Part shown: one piece after another, positions 13,083 through 25,167 of the stretch
How positions within the stretch are numbered: position 1 is the first letter of the stretch
Layout: each line of letters begins with the position of its first letter
Assembly (NCBI GenBank): GCA_003550305.1
Contig: QKYT01000326.1
Location: 17,986-81,985 of the forward strand
DNA from: Glomus cerebriforme
Taxonomy: Eukaryota; Glomeromycota; Glomeromycetes; Glomerales; Glomeraceae
Reading direction: 5' to 3'
Length of the DNA stretch: 64,000 bases
Translations under genes and position numbers: made by a program
Notes under the pieces: model-generated
Told to the model about the DNA's origin: nothing
The model's database searches: none
What the model saw: the letters and a program-made list of their open reading frames with translations, nothing else

Positions 13083-13274
13083 ATGGTTATTGGATCACTT
13101 GCAAATCAAGGAATGCGTTCCTTCTTTCGTTCATTTGTACCTGTAGAGGCCTACCCACTAGGAGCGGTCCTCACATTCGCAGTATTTTATGGAATCGGCC
13201 AATCAATCTATAAATTTCAACATGATCGTAATCTTCGTAGAAATCATATTTTTCAAGGTCGAGCGATTCATTAA
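13083..13274 (+). CDS. 63-residue membrane protein, MLRQ/NDUFA4-like
   Basis: A single-exon frame of 63 residues with one predicted membrane helix (GAVLTFAVFYGIGQSIY, about residues 27-43). The pattern is a basic N-terminus, a PVEAYPL motif just before the helix, and a basic tail with RNLRR. This layout is that of small single-span inner-membrane subunits of respiratory complexes, especially the MLRQ/NDUFA4 group, where a V/I-YPL turn precedes the helix and a D-P-x-(L/V)-R motif follows. The first ATG is clean (ACAAAATGG) and stops flank the frame. Its small size makes the assignment tentative; it could be another small mitochondrial membrane protein. Confidence 0.5.
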   Translation: MVIGSLANQGMRSFFRSFVPVEAYPLGAVLTFAVFYGIGQSIYKFQHDRNLRRNHIFQGRAIH

Positions 13275-14164
13275 CTTAATATAATAAAATGTTGTCTAAA
13301 TTTTTTAAATATAACACATCATAAATCATAACATCATTAATTATAAACATGTATATATATGTATTTTTTTCATGATTTTTTTTTTAAAAAATATAATAAA
13401 TATACTATTTTTCATTCGCATGTATTTTTATACTGTTCAATTGTTTTATCTAAAACTTTTATATACTGATTTTTTTTTTAAAGGACGAAATTCAAAAATG
13501 AATATTACTCTACCAGAGTCTAATCATTACATTTTTAAAATGGATCACGTGATTAAGATTATTTTTTTATAAACCGACTAAATTTATTCAATGATGATGT
13601 ATAATAATTATCTTGTGAATTTAAAATTATATCTACTTGAACTCTTAGATCATTACATTGATCAGAGATTTTTTTCGTTAATCATTCTTACAAAATTCTT
13701 AATCATTCACTGTAACTTTGGATCGTCTCTCTGCAAAAAAAAAAGTGACGTTTTTCTTCTTTTTTTTTTTTTGATGTTAAAATAAATTTCTTTCGTGGCA
13801 TCAGTGATCAGTGGCATCCTACAATAAAAATTTTGTAAATAATCCCTTATTTTCTTATTTTAAATTTTCTTTCTTTGATTTCACAGTCACAGATTTAAAA
13901 TTATTAATCATCAGATGATGCTGATAGCTTTTTTCATGAGTGTTCATTAATATCTTCAGTTTTAAATTATTATATATCAATTGTTGCTTTATAAAAAAAA
14001 ATGGAACAATAGATACCGATTAAGTTCCAGATATATCGTGTATATAGTGTATAAGAATAAGGTACGTTAGGCATTTTTTTCAGGGCCGAAATTACATAAC
14101 AGATAATGCCAGTCAGCTTTTATCGGCTGGCATTACCAAAAAAGTAAAGATCTAATACTTTATA
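13275..14164. other. intergenic with a small hairpin
   Basis: No gene. A hairpin with 9-bp perfect arms (TAATGCCAG...CTGGCATTA) sits at 14105-14136, just before the BTB relic. Confidence 0.45.
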
Positions 14165-15543
14165 ATATTGACCATTTTTCATAAAGAAATAATTAGTAAT
14201 TATGAAAAACTTTACAAAACTAAAGAATATAATAATTTACGCTAGTGAAAAACCAAATATAAAAGAATTTCATACTCATTCCTTAATATTAAAACCACAA
14301 TCTAAAATTTTTTAAAAATGGTTTTACAGAATATATTACAAAAAAGGATGGTTATTTCATTTTAAATTTAAGAAATTTACCTGATATATTTGAGGTATAA
14401 TGTAATTTTTTAATTTTATAATCAAATTTTTTTTTTAAAAAGAATTAAATCGGCTTTTTTTTTTTTATAAAATTCTCTTATTATGTGTAAAATTAAAGCT
14501 ACATTGTACATGTACTGCGGAAGTATTGATTTAACGAAATTGCAATCTCGTGTTATATTAAATTTATTGTTATTATCAGATGAACTTGTATTTCAGCCTT
14601 TAGTTAAATACATTAACTTTGGTTGGAGAATATCGTGATTTTATTATTAAAAATATTCTTGAAGTTATTGAGTTTACTTATCAAAAAAAATCCCATGATA
14701 TGGAATATTTGTTTTCTACAAATTTGTCATAACCTGGATTTTTTATTTAAATCACCCAAGTTTCTTACCTTAAATCCATCTATTTTAGAAATAATTTTAA
14801 AAAGAGATTCAATAATGAAATTATTATTTGGGAAAATTTATTAAATTGGGCGTGTGGACAGAATCCTGTCATTCAACAAGATATTAACAAAATGGAACAA
14901 AAATGAAATTACAATGATGGAAAGAAGGTTAAGTAGATTTATTCAATTAATTAGATTTTATCATATATCTTCAGAAGATTTTCTTTTAAAAGTTTATCCT
15001 TTTAAAGGAACATTACCAAATGATTTGATTAATAACATATTTTCATGTCATATGGCACCAAATAAGAAACTAAATATTGATATACAACCTCAATCAATCT
15101 ACATGTGGGCCAAAAACTTATTATCGAGGATAATGGAAAAGTTGTACATGCATTAGATAGTTGTAATCTATGTCAAAGTGTTAGAGTTAAAATGGTATTA
15201 GAAAATAAAGAAATATTTGAATGGGATGTCATTATTGAGAAATATTTTGATTATTATTGGGGAAAATTTTGATTATGAAATTTTTGCAGGAAATCAATCT
15301 ACTGGATGGATATTAAGTTCTAATGGTAAATGTTATAATTTTCATATCCAAATAAATTATTGTCCTCGATTTAGAGATGGTGCAAAAATTACTGTTCATT
15401 TAGACATGAATAAAAGAACTTGTGCTTTTACGGTCAATGATATAAAGTATCCGGAAGTATCAAGTTGGAATAATTTACCATCAAAACTTTATCCAGTAAT
15501 ATCATTATGTCATCCTGGTCGTTTTCGAATTCAGTCTCATTAA
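14165..15543 (+). pseudogene. BTB-BACK-SPRY relic
   Basis: A frameshifted copy that can be followed nearly end to end. The BTB part (about 14190-14340) matches ISNYEKLYxTKE..EKPNIKEFHTHSLI. The BACK part is at about 14500-15080 (MERRLSRFIQLIRFYHISSE, then KVYPFKGTLPNDLINN). The SPRY domain at about 15110-15543 (QSTGWILSSNGKCYNF, ITVHLDMNKRTCAFTVND, ending GRFRIQSH and stop) stays open for its last 100 residues. Several frame breaks occur before 15217. Its BTB-BACK half belongs to the 26.4-kb family, while its SPRY half is the type found in the 30.9-kb and 50-62-kb genes. It therefore records the full-length ancestor of the shorter 26.4-kb gene, or a chimera. Confidence 0.8.
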
Positions 15544-15596
15544 AAAATTTGATTGTATAAAAATTACAGAATTTATATGCTCAATTTTTGTGAATA

Positions 15597-15985
15597 CAGT
15601 CGCCACTGGATATAACGGACCTGTTTGTACCGAAAACCTGTTATATCGAACCAAATGTAGTAGAACCGAATTTCCTATAATTAATCACACTGGATATAAC
15701 GAATTTTTATAGTAAAATGCTATATACCGCATCCGTAACTGTCCCAAATATATTAGCCACATATTCGATATACCGAACTATCACGTGATTAAATAGTAAT
15801 TCGGGCCAGATTTATAACATTGGCCAGAATTATCATGTAACTTACCTTTCCGTTTATGTTACACAGGTTATAATTCTGGCCGGTATTATAGTTTTGGCCC
15901 GAATTACCTATATTATATAACAAATCCACTCTATACCGAACTAAATCTTCCGGAACGGAGGGTTCGTTATATCTAGTGACGACTG
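15597..15985. mobile_element. TA-flanked MITE, pogo/Tc1-mariner-like
   Basis: A 389-bp non-coding element. Its ends are inverted repeats: CAGTCGCCACTGGATATAAC at the left and its imperfect complement (GTTATATCTAGTGACGACTG) at the right. Both ends abut TA (15595-15596 and 15986-15987), the target duplication of Tc1/mariner/pogo elements. The CAGT...ATAACG start resembles pogo-type termini. A second GGATATAACGAA copy lies inside at about 15692. No transposase frame. Confidence 0.8.
15796..15907. repeat. 112-bp palindrome nested in the MITE
   Basis: Long inverted repeat: GTAATTCGGGCCAGA at the left and TTTTGGCCCGAATTAC at the right. Arms of roughly 45 nt contain the internal pair TTGGCCAGAATTAT / ATAATTCTGGCC and close on a short centre. 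It could form a strong hairpin, and may be a second fold-back element inserted in the first. Confidence 0.7.
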
Positions 15986-16019
15986 TAATTTTTAAATAAA
16001 AAAATCTTTATTTAGATTT

Positions 16020-17060
16020 GTGATTCCAGATTTGGTCAAAATTGTCAGTTTCATAGTTATAAACAAACTTTGAAGTTTCTAAATATATTAAAATATTTAA
16101 TATATTTGAAGGTAATAAATTTTTATACCCTCATTTTAATTTAAACCTGAAATAATGTCTATATTCAAAGTTCGAAAAAGTATGAATTTTCTTTACATAA
16201 GAATAATCGATTTTGTTTTAAATTGAATTTTGATATTAACGAAATTTTTGTATAAATTCATGTGAATCAAAGTTCAATTTTCATTACAATACAAAAGTTT
16301 TTTTTTCGTCCAAAAATTATAAAAAGATTATCTGTTGGTCATGTGATTAACTCGATTAATTAAATGGGAATGATACATTATCGAAATAATCATGAATTGC
16401 TCCCTAGCAACCCTAACAACATGATTTGTTACCTATTCATTAAATAATAATAATGTGTTGATTTGTAAATGAAGCGATACACAGTGTATATACATAAAAT
16501 ACTGTATACAATTAAATGAATTTCTTATTATTCATTTGCTAATTTTTATATAAGAAAAGAATGTTATTAGAAAAAAAGAAAAAAAAGATAAAAATAAAGT
16601 TATATATACTGCGGAATTATTGATACAATCTTTAGATAATTAAATCTCTTGTTATCATCAGTTGAACTTTGAATTTCAACATTTAGTTAAATACATTTAA
16701 GAAACTTTGGTTAAAAAAATCATCGTGATTTTATTATTAAAAATATTCTTTGAAGTTATTAAGTTATCAAAAAAAAATTCTAAATTATCTAAATTCTTAC
16801 TTTTAATCCATCTATTTTAGAAATAATGTTAAAAGAGATGATTTTTATGTCAATAATGAAATTATTATTTGGGAAAATTTGTTAAAGTGGGCATGTGGTC
16901 AGAATCCTGTTATCAATTTACAGTGATGGAAAGAAGGTTAAGTAGATTAATTCAATTAATTAGATCTTATAATATATCTTCAGAAGATTTAAAAGTATAT
17001 CCTTTTAAAAGGATCGAGAGGTACAGTAAGGTTGTACTTAAAAAGTGGGAAAGAAATAGG
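16020..17060 (+). pseudogene. BTB-BACK module relic with its upstream region
   Basis: About 550 bp of upstream DNA (16020-16560) plus scattered BACK fragments (16590-17030) match the corresponding region of the intact gene at 25780-27300. Shared blocks include GAAGTTTCTAAAT, TCTGTTGGTCATGTGATTAA and, in the coding part, MERRLSRLIQLIR and SSEDLKVYPFK. The BTB exon is missing and the BACK part has deletions and frameshifts. Confidence 0.75.
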
Positions 17061-17534
17061 AAAAAATATTAGAAGGGTGTATAATAAAATTTTTTAATTT
17101 ATCTGATGGATGTTATCCGAATCGATAGATATCCGAATTTTAATTGATTGACAGATTTGAATTCTATTTATAAGTCGTCTGCTAATTCATTTCTTGATGA
17201 TTCATTTGTTTTTGTCCTTTTCTAGGATTTATTTTAATGTCTGTTTTGTTTCTTTTTTAATTAAGATTGTATGTCAATTTTATTTACGTAAAAAGATAAA
17301 AACAAATGCATGATACTGTATATAAAAAAAACCTAAAAGAATACATTACAATAAAAGAAAGAAAGCAGTGGCGAAGCAATGCATTTGCTGATCAAATGAT
17401 CGACAGTTACAATTTTTTAAAACGGTAAATTTATTCTTGGTCACAACATATTTGCAGTTTTTATTTAAAAATGGTCTTTCTTTTTTTTTTTTTAAAAAAA
17501 AAAAATAGCGTAAAAAATTTTTCTGTACCCAACG
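17061..17534. promoter_or_regulatory. upstream region of the kinase-RNF213 gene
   Basis: Non-coding spacer. A T-run/A-run palindrome at about 17481-17506 lies some 30 nt before the ATG at 17535. The same feature precedes several BTB-SPRY starts, so it may mark the promoter or leader. No consensus TATA box is clear. Confidence 0.35.
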
Positions 17535-20500
17535 ATGTCTAATAATGCCGAACTTAAAGTTATTAGCAGTTCAAATGAGGGAATTAATTGGATTGAAGAA
17601 GCTATTTCTAATAATCTCATTAAACATTATGAATTCGAAAATTTTTATAATATTACTGAAATTGGTTCCGGAGGTTTCGGAATAGTTTATCGTGCAAATC
17701 GGAAAAATTCTTATAAATATTTCGCATTGAAATCTTTTATTAGTTTCAATAATTCCACAGTTAAAGAAATTATTCGTGAGGTGATTATAACATAATACAT
17801 ATTTCATGATATATATACATTTCTAGATCTAATTTAAAATCTATTATTATTTAGATTAAACTACAACGGGAAGTCGATTTTCATGATAATGTTATCAGGT
17901 TTTATGGTGTCACTTCCAATTGCGGTATGTTTTAATGTTATCATTTTATAAGATAAACTTTAATAAAATTAATTAACTTGGTGGATTTTTTTCTTTTAAA
18001 GAAACTCAAAGTAAAAAATATTGGTTGGTATTGGAATATGCTGATAGTGGTAGTCTCCGAAATTATTTGAAGAAACATTTTGATAATCTCACTTGGAATG
18101 ATAAATTTAATCTTGCATTTCAACTGGCTTATGCTGTATCATGTTTGCATAGTGAAGGAATCGTGCATCGTGATTTGGTAATTCATTTATATATTTATTT
18201 TGAGTATATTATATAATTTAATTTAATTTAATCGTTTACTTATTGAATTTAATAATAGCATTCCGATAATATATTAATTCATCAAAATACCATCAAATTA
18301 GCCGATTTTGGATTATCAAAAAGAATTGATGAAACATCCAACTCTCGATCAAAAATATTTGGAATGCTTCCTTATATTGATCCAAAAACATTTTCTCGAA
18401 CAAGAAATAGTAAAAACCAACTACAATTGTATTCATTAAATAAAAAGAGTGATGTTTACAGTATTGGTATACTCTTATGGGAAATTTCTAGTGGGCGACC
18501 ACCTTTTTGTAATGAACCATATGATGCTGGGTTAACTCTAGAAATTTTACAAGGTCTTAGAGAAACACCTATTCCTAATACAGCTGAAGATTATGTAAAG
18601 ATTTATACTGGTAAATATAATTTTAACTTATTTATGAAAAATGGTGGTTTAATTAAGTTTTTTATTTTTGGTAGGTTGTTGGAACGGTGAACCAGATGAA
18701 CGTCCAACCATCAATCAAGTAGTTGACGAATTAAAAATGATCATTATAAAAGAAAATATCATTATAAAAGATTTTAACAACATTATCCAATTATCAAGTA
18801 ACCAACATATAATTTCAAATACTGTTAAAAATCCTGGAAGCGCTATTAATAATTCATTACATGGAGATTTATCTCGACTTATTCAAAATTTTAATATAGA
18901 TACACAAGAAATAAAATCTTCAAGTAATCATGGGGATTTATCTCAATTTATTCAAAATTTTAATATAGATACACAAGAAATAAAATCTTCAAGTAATCAT
19001 GGGGATTTATCTCAACTTATTCAAAATTTTAATAATATAAATACACAAGAAATAAAATCTTCAAGTAATCATGGAGATTTATCTCGACTTATTCAAAATT
19101 TTAATATGATGAATACAAAAGAAATAGGGAATAATGTAGTTGAAATACTTGTTGAAAACTTAAATGATTGGGTAAGAAAAATGTCAACCTTGATTGATGT
19201 TAATCCAGTAACTCAATCACGTTATAAATTCACCCAGAAAGAACTATTTATTGGATTTGATAAAGATGAAACTTTACAGAATTTAATTATTGATATCACG
19301 AAAAATAATCCTGAAGCTGAAAGAGATGAAATTTTAGAAAAATGCAAGGAATGTTTAATCGCGATAGCATCTTCTGATGGAATTGTGAGGGCAGAGCGGT
19401 CAGCTTTAGAACGGGATGAAGTTGATCGATGGAAGCATATTTATTTCCATAAACAACATCACGACAGTCTTTATGATTATTTTGCTAATCAAGAAAATTC
19501 GTTGGATGATCCAAATGGACATTTATTGATTGTAAACACATTTTCTAGTATCAATACGGATGTTAAATCTTGTTTACAAGAACTTGTAAATTGTCAAGTA
19601 GATAAATTGTCGATTTTCAAGACTGAAACTCAGCTTTCAAATCAGGTAAGCCAAAGCAATTATTAAAAAATTAACATGATTTTTAAGTTAACTTACAGTG
19701 CATACATATCTATACTTTTAGGTAAAAAATTTCTGGTCAAAATCAACCGATCAAATGCTAATTCTCCAATGTGATGCAATCACCGTTAATGCAAAACATA
19801 TTAAGTTAGCTAAATCCATTATCGAACAATTTCGAAATGAATTTATAGCAAAAAAAGAACAGAAAGTACCTATGAAACATGCGTGTATCATTCTCCATAA
19901 CTATCGAGATCAAGAATTCACTTTAACATCTTTTAATTTCATGTGTGGTTGGAAGCAAATGACTATTGAAACATTATCAAAAAGTGAAATTCCTACGTCA
20001 ATTCTATCGAATGGATCATTATCTCATATTATTAATTCTGCCTATCCATTCGAAAAAATTTTATTGCAAGAACTTTTATGGTGTTTATCATGTATTCGAT
20101 ATCCATCGAATGACAAATCAATCAATCATCATATAGAGTAAGTATTAGTTTTTAACGTATGTAATTGTAATTGCTTTTTTATCTTTTCTTTTTTTTTAAA
20201 AAAAAAAAAATTTTTTTTTTTTGCGTTACTTTAGGGAATTAAGCGAAAAAATACCAGAATATCCAAACTTTATTAAATGTTTGAAAGAAAGAACTCTTAT
20301 ATGGATTGAAGAAAAATCTGAAAGTGATTGGCAATATAAAATCGCATCAANTAAACAAAATTTATATCCATACCCTTCATTTTCTGTAGCATTACAAGAT
20401 CATATTAGAACATTAATTAGAAAACCGATAGCTCAAATTTTATGTGCTTTAGAAAGATTATCGGCAACAAAAACATTTTTCTATATCGAAGATCAAACAA

Positions 20501-23500
20501 AGTCAAAAAAAAATAAGAAATTACTTAAGTTTTGGGAACAAATTTATATGGATAAAAAGATTGTCAAAATTGAAGATTTATCGGATCCAAAACCTGGTGA
20601 ATATGATATGCCGGCAGAAAGTTTACTTAATCTTGAATTTCCTTTTTCACTTTATTTTATAAAACAAATTGATAATTTTAAGAGACTTTACGAAGAAGAA
20701 ATAGCAATGTTACAAAAGGACGAATATAGAGTTGATAGCGCAACTAACGAACTTTATGATTACGTGATTGAGGATCATTTGAAAGATTTCAAGAATAGCC
20801 TCCTTACTTTAATTCCACATTTGAGAGATTCTCCTCTTGAATGGGCTTCTGAATTATATTTCAATGACTTTGTTACCGTTGTTGCAACAAAAGATAATAA
20901 GAACAAAAAAATATTAGCAGTGATCTTAAAGTTGCTCATTGGTACCGATAAAGTGTGCAAACCACTTTTCCTTCACGCTTATTGGTGGAAAAATGCTAAC
21001 GAAGTTTTAGCTCAATTACAGTTAGCTCAAATGTTTCCAATAATAATTAAAAATATCGAAATTCAAGGACATAGAATTGTTAGAGGAAGTCTAGAAAAAT
21101 ATCTCATTAAAGAAGTGATAAAATTAATGCTACAGCGAATTTGTGGAAATTTTGAAGGCATCGATAAATGGCAACATGACGTCACAAAAGTATTTTCACT
21201 TAGTAATAAGATAACGCGATCAAAGAATTTACCGGATCTCCAATTGTTACGTATTATAAATGATTTAGTTGCGACGAAAACAATTCCTTTAGAAAATATT
21301 AGAGAAATTATTCAACTTGGATTGAGTTCAGACGAACAAGAAGTTCTTTCTGAGAAGTTTGTCAACACTGTGCTTGATAAACTAGACGAATTGGAACAAA
21401 ATGAGAAGAATTTAATTCCAAAAAGATCATTTATCATGAGATGCCTTGCATCGATTCCGATTGAATCAGATGTCCGATTAAGATTTTATGAGAAATTATT
21501 CTCGAAAGAACCTTTTCCATTTATGGGTGCAATTATCGAAAGGATCTTTATTAATGAAGACGTAGAAAATGAGGACGTATTCATTACAATAATTACAGAT
21601 GCTGAAATAGCTTTAAGACAATCTGCTCGGTTAAATATTATTAATAATTGTTTAAAAGATTTAGACACAAACATGACTACTTTATGTTGTGATGTCATTG
21701 AACAAACGTTCTTTATGAATGAAGAATTGGAAAATTTAGCGCCTTTTTTTGGACAGGCTGTTGAAGCTTTATATAGAAAAGGAAGACCAATATTACAAAA
21801 ATTAACTTCTATTGCTTTGCTCAAAGAATTCGTTCGTCGATTCTGGGATAGCTTTCTTCAGAAAGATAAAAATAGTCCTATTGCATATAATAAAATAGAG
21901 GAAGACAATTTTAGCGATGAATTAATCAATCAAATTAACAATATTATGACTTTTAATTATCCTTTGATTCATTCTCTCAAAATTTACTTTCTAAGAGAAT
22001 TATGTCGAAGAGATTTTACGATTGATGATGTTAGACGATTTTGTGAAGCTCAGAAGAAAATTTTACCGTGGCTCGGAACATTTAATTGGGAGGAGAATAA
22101 AGAAAATCGTTTGTCTTTTAATCCATATTGGACTTTACCCGAATATAATGATTTGGAGAACAGCTATATGGCTTTCTATAATGTAGGCAATAAGAGGCCT
22201 TTCCAGACATTCATGCAAAACATAAAGCAAAAATTGACTTTAACAGCAAAGTTATCTTTAATGGGACTCTTTTTTATGCGCCTTCATGTTTTAAGAGCTT
22301 CAAGAAATTGGCGACATTCAGAAGTGCGATCAGCCGATTTCTTGATCAATGAGCTTAAAGGAATAAATCTTTCAGATAAATTTAAAATTATTGCAACAAA
22401 TATTTTGTCAAATAAACAACCTTTACTCCAAATTAATAATCCAGGGATTAATAATACCGATTTGTTTTTAACGTCCGTTATTGCACACATATTCGCACTT
22501 CATGCATCAGCTGAACCGAATTCATCTCAACTAGCAATGTATTTACACAGACTTCAAGATTGTCAAAACTTGTTTATTTTAACATGTACTTCAGATTTAG
22601 AATCAGTTGTGTTTAATGCAATTGCTGCTACTGAAGAAATTACAAGATACGTTTGTAAATGTGGTATGAAATATTTCGTATCAGCTTGTGGTGCAGTTGT
22701 TGTTACTAGTAAATGTCCGAATTGTAGAAATACTATCGGTGGAAATAGTTATAATGTACTGGCAGCAGGAAATACTAGAATTGATACTCATTCAATTTCC
22801 CAAGTACCGGCAAATGATCAAACAGGATATATTGAAGAACCAGTTAATCATGCTTTGAATCATTCTGTTAGATCTCTACCACCTACGTCATATCGTATTT
22901 TACATTTAATTGTTCATGTTCTTATTGGAGCATCTGCACCTCAACCTGCCCTTGACTTTCTTAGAAAAAATAATCAAAATGCTTCCGATGTTGAAAATTA
23001 TTGTATGGATCATATTCGAAATGATTGGGAAATTCTCAAGAATATTCTTCATTTTTCAGATGAGGTATATGATAAATTTTTTTCTCGTTGTTTGTTTTAT
23101 CTTCTAATTAAAAATAAATTAATAAAATTTATAATTTCAATCAGAATTTAGCGTTAATGTTCCACTCTCTAATTTCTTCAATGACGGAAAAGCCTCCATT
23201 GCCGAATCAACAAATAAGAACATCTATAGAACGCGAGAATTGGGAAACAGAATTCGATAGAAATTATATTTTACCACATATTGTAACTGAAACGGTAACT
23301 AACTATTGGAGGGAATTAAGTAAAGCAAGCAAAAAGAATTATGTGATTGAAGATGAAATCAAACAAACTTTAGTTATGGATGAACAATATCGAAGTGAAA
23401 ATTTGCCAGGTTTATGGAGAACGATAGGAATAATAAATTTTGATAATTTCCGTGCATATTATATAAGAGATTTGACATATACAAATACTTATCCATTCCT

Positions 23501-25049
23501 CTCAGTATTTTTTAAATATTCCGTACAATTAGAATTACTCAAACACCTTTTGCCTATTACAAAATTTGTTCAAATTTTAAATTCCAAACTTGGATATCAG
23601 TTAACAAGACAAATGGCAAGAGAAATGACTTTCAAACAATTTATAGAAAAAGAATCCAATGATGGTGATAATCATGAAATTTACAATAGTTTGAAAACCG
23701 CTTTTGATGACTTTAAACTTGGTTGGAATACAGTAATACCTTTAGTAAATCGATATCAATGTCATGATCTTCCATATGATAAACCAGTCATGGATTATAA
23801 TTGTCCAGTTGTTTTTGGTTTAATGGAGCCAAAAGATTCAGGAATTTTCTTGTGCGCAATTTTATACTATTTAGTTAATCTACAAAATACATTCTTAGAA
23901 GAAGTCATGGAAATTCCACCTGAAACTTGTAGATCTCTCAAGTTTTTAGATGAAACAAAACCAAACATATCAAATGGATACTGCCTTCAATCTATGTATC
24001 TTGATCATGTTCGTTCTGTAAATATCATAAATTTTGATTGGGATGACGAAATTCTTGCATACAGTCAAAGAAATTTAGCAATTGCAAGAGGAGAAGATAT
24101 TGTTTATGATTTGACAAAAATTGAAGCGGAGTTGGCAAATATTTTAGTTTTTGAAAAAGTTTATATAGAAACTCTACCAAATTCCCAATTATATCTAGAA
24201 GAATTCCCGTATCATATGGAGTTATTCCAGAGATGTATGAGAATTCTAGGCGACATTAAGAATTTAATAACTCAAGAGCCAATTCCAGTTGAAAAAATAA
24301 ATTTATTAATAGGAGTTCTCAATTCATCTATGTATCCACAACGTGTTTCGAGACCAATTTTAAATAACGCATCAGAAATTTTATCATCATTGGAAATTCT
24401 TTTAAGTTTTGTCAAACGCACATCAGTTGGATATGGAGATAATTCTATTAAGGATTATGTTTCACAATGGATGAAATTATCATCATTGAATGAACATGGA
24501 GGATTCTCTAAAATTTTAAATATTGATTTACAACTTAAACATTTGGTGTTTTTATATGAATTTGTAGAAGAACAAGTTGCCAATGTTAAAATTAGACATA
24601 TTCATGAAAAATATAAGGCACCACTTACAGCGTATATGAAGACTGCAATACTTCAATCTGTAGATTTTGAAAAACAAACTACAACGAAAGAACTTATACC
24701 AGCAGAATCGTTCGCTTTAGCTTTAAAACGATTTATGTTTCGATTTTTAACATTAGAAAATCGAAAAGAAAATGAGCCATTATATATTTATTTACAAGAT
24801 AGTTTATTAAATTTCTGGCCGTCGACAATTCCAGAAAATCTTATTGATGAATTATTCCCAAATAATTTATTGGTAGCTAATGCGTATGATGCTTATAAAT
24901 TTACAATAAACAAAATTAAGGTAAGAAAATTTAATAAATAAGTAAATATTTCAGATTTTAATTTTTAATATATTAAAATTTAGTTTTATTTTTTCTGAAA
25001 AAAATAGGCTAATCAATTCACCTATCAATCAGACAAGACCTACAACTAA
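17535..25049 (+). CDS. chimeric protein kinase - RNF213-like RZ-finger protein, 9 exons
   Basis: Predicted 2292-residue protein. Exons are 17535-17780, 17855-17924, 18002-18177, 18259-18610, 18675-19645, 19722-20137, 20235-23064, 23145-24920 and 25008-25049; every junction is GT-AG and in frame. Residues 40-303 form a complete TKL-type kinase: glycine loop GSGGFG (44-49), K66, HRDLHSDN (D163, N168), DFG (180-182), CW..EPDERP. Residues 344-434 are four 23-24-residue repeats. From about 447 to the end the protein follows RNF213: WVRKMS, KCKECLIAIASSDGIVRAE, LLIVNTFSSINTDVKSCL, CQVDKLSIFKTETQL, ILQCDA, then the E3 shell with an RZ zinc finger (C1551, C1553, C1562, C1571, C1574; closing TIGG) and the C-terminal domain. 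The six AAA+ modules that precede this part in RNF213 are absent, and no C3HC4 RING is seen. RNF213 ubiquitylates bacterial lipopolysaccharide and restricts microbes in animals; a sensing or defence role here is inference. One ambiguous base (20351) leaves residue 783 unknown. Confidence 0.85.
18860..19130 (+). repeat. four tandem 69-bp coding repeats
   Basis: In-frame repeats inside exon 5 of the chimeric gene: units 18860-18928, 18929-18997, 18998-19069 (72 bp, one extra codon) and a diverged fourth to about 19130. The consensus peptide starts HGDLSRLIQNFNIDTQEI and ends KSSSN. Units 1-3 are almost identical in DNA, so the expansion is recent. The repeats lie exactly between the kinase and the RNF213-like part. 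Confidence 0.9.
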
Positions 25050-25167
25050 TAGAGATACGCCATCAAAAATCCAGATAATAAATATAATGTTATATAGAAC
25101 TATTTATACTTAAAATTATTTAGATTTGTAGTTTATATAGAAACAATTTTTTTTTTAGATATTTAAT

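Noticed and set aside
17535..18700. Kinase considered a pseudokinase
   Set aside because: Glycine loop, K66, HRD, catalytic Asn and DFG are all present once introns are removed.
21486..21824. Antisense 112-codon frame in the chimeric gene
   Set aside because: Lies wholly opposite RNF213-homologous coding sequence; expected by chance in such a long exon.
20221..24941. Treating 20.2-23.1 kb and 23.1-24.9 kb as separate RNF213-fragment genes
   Set aside because: In-frame GT-AG introns (20138-20234, 23065-23144) join them to the kinase exons, and the homology continues without a gap.
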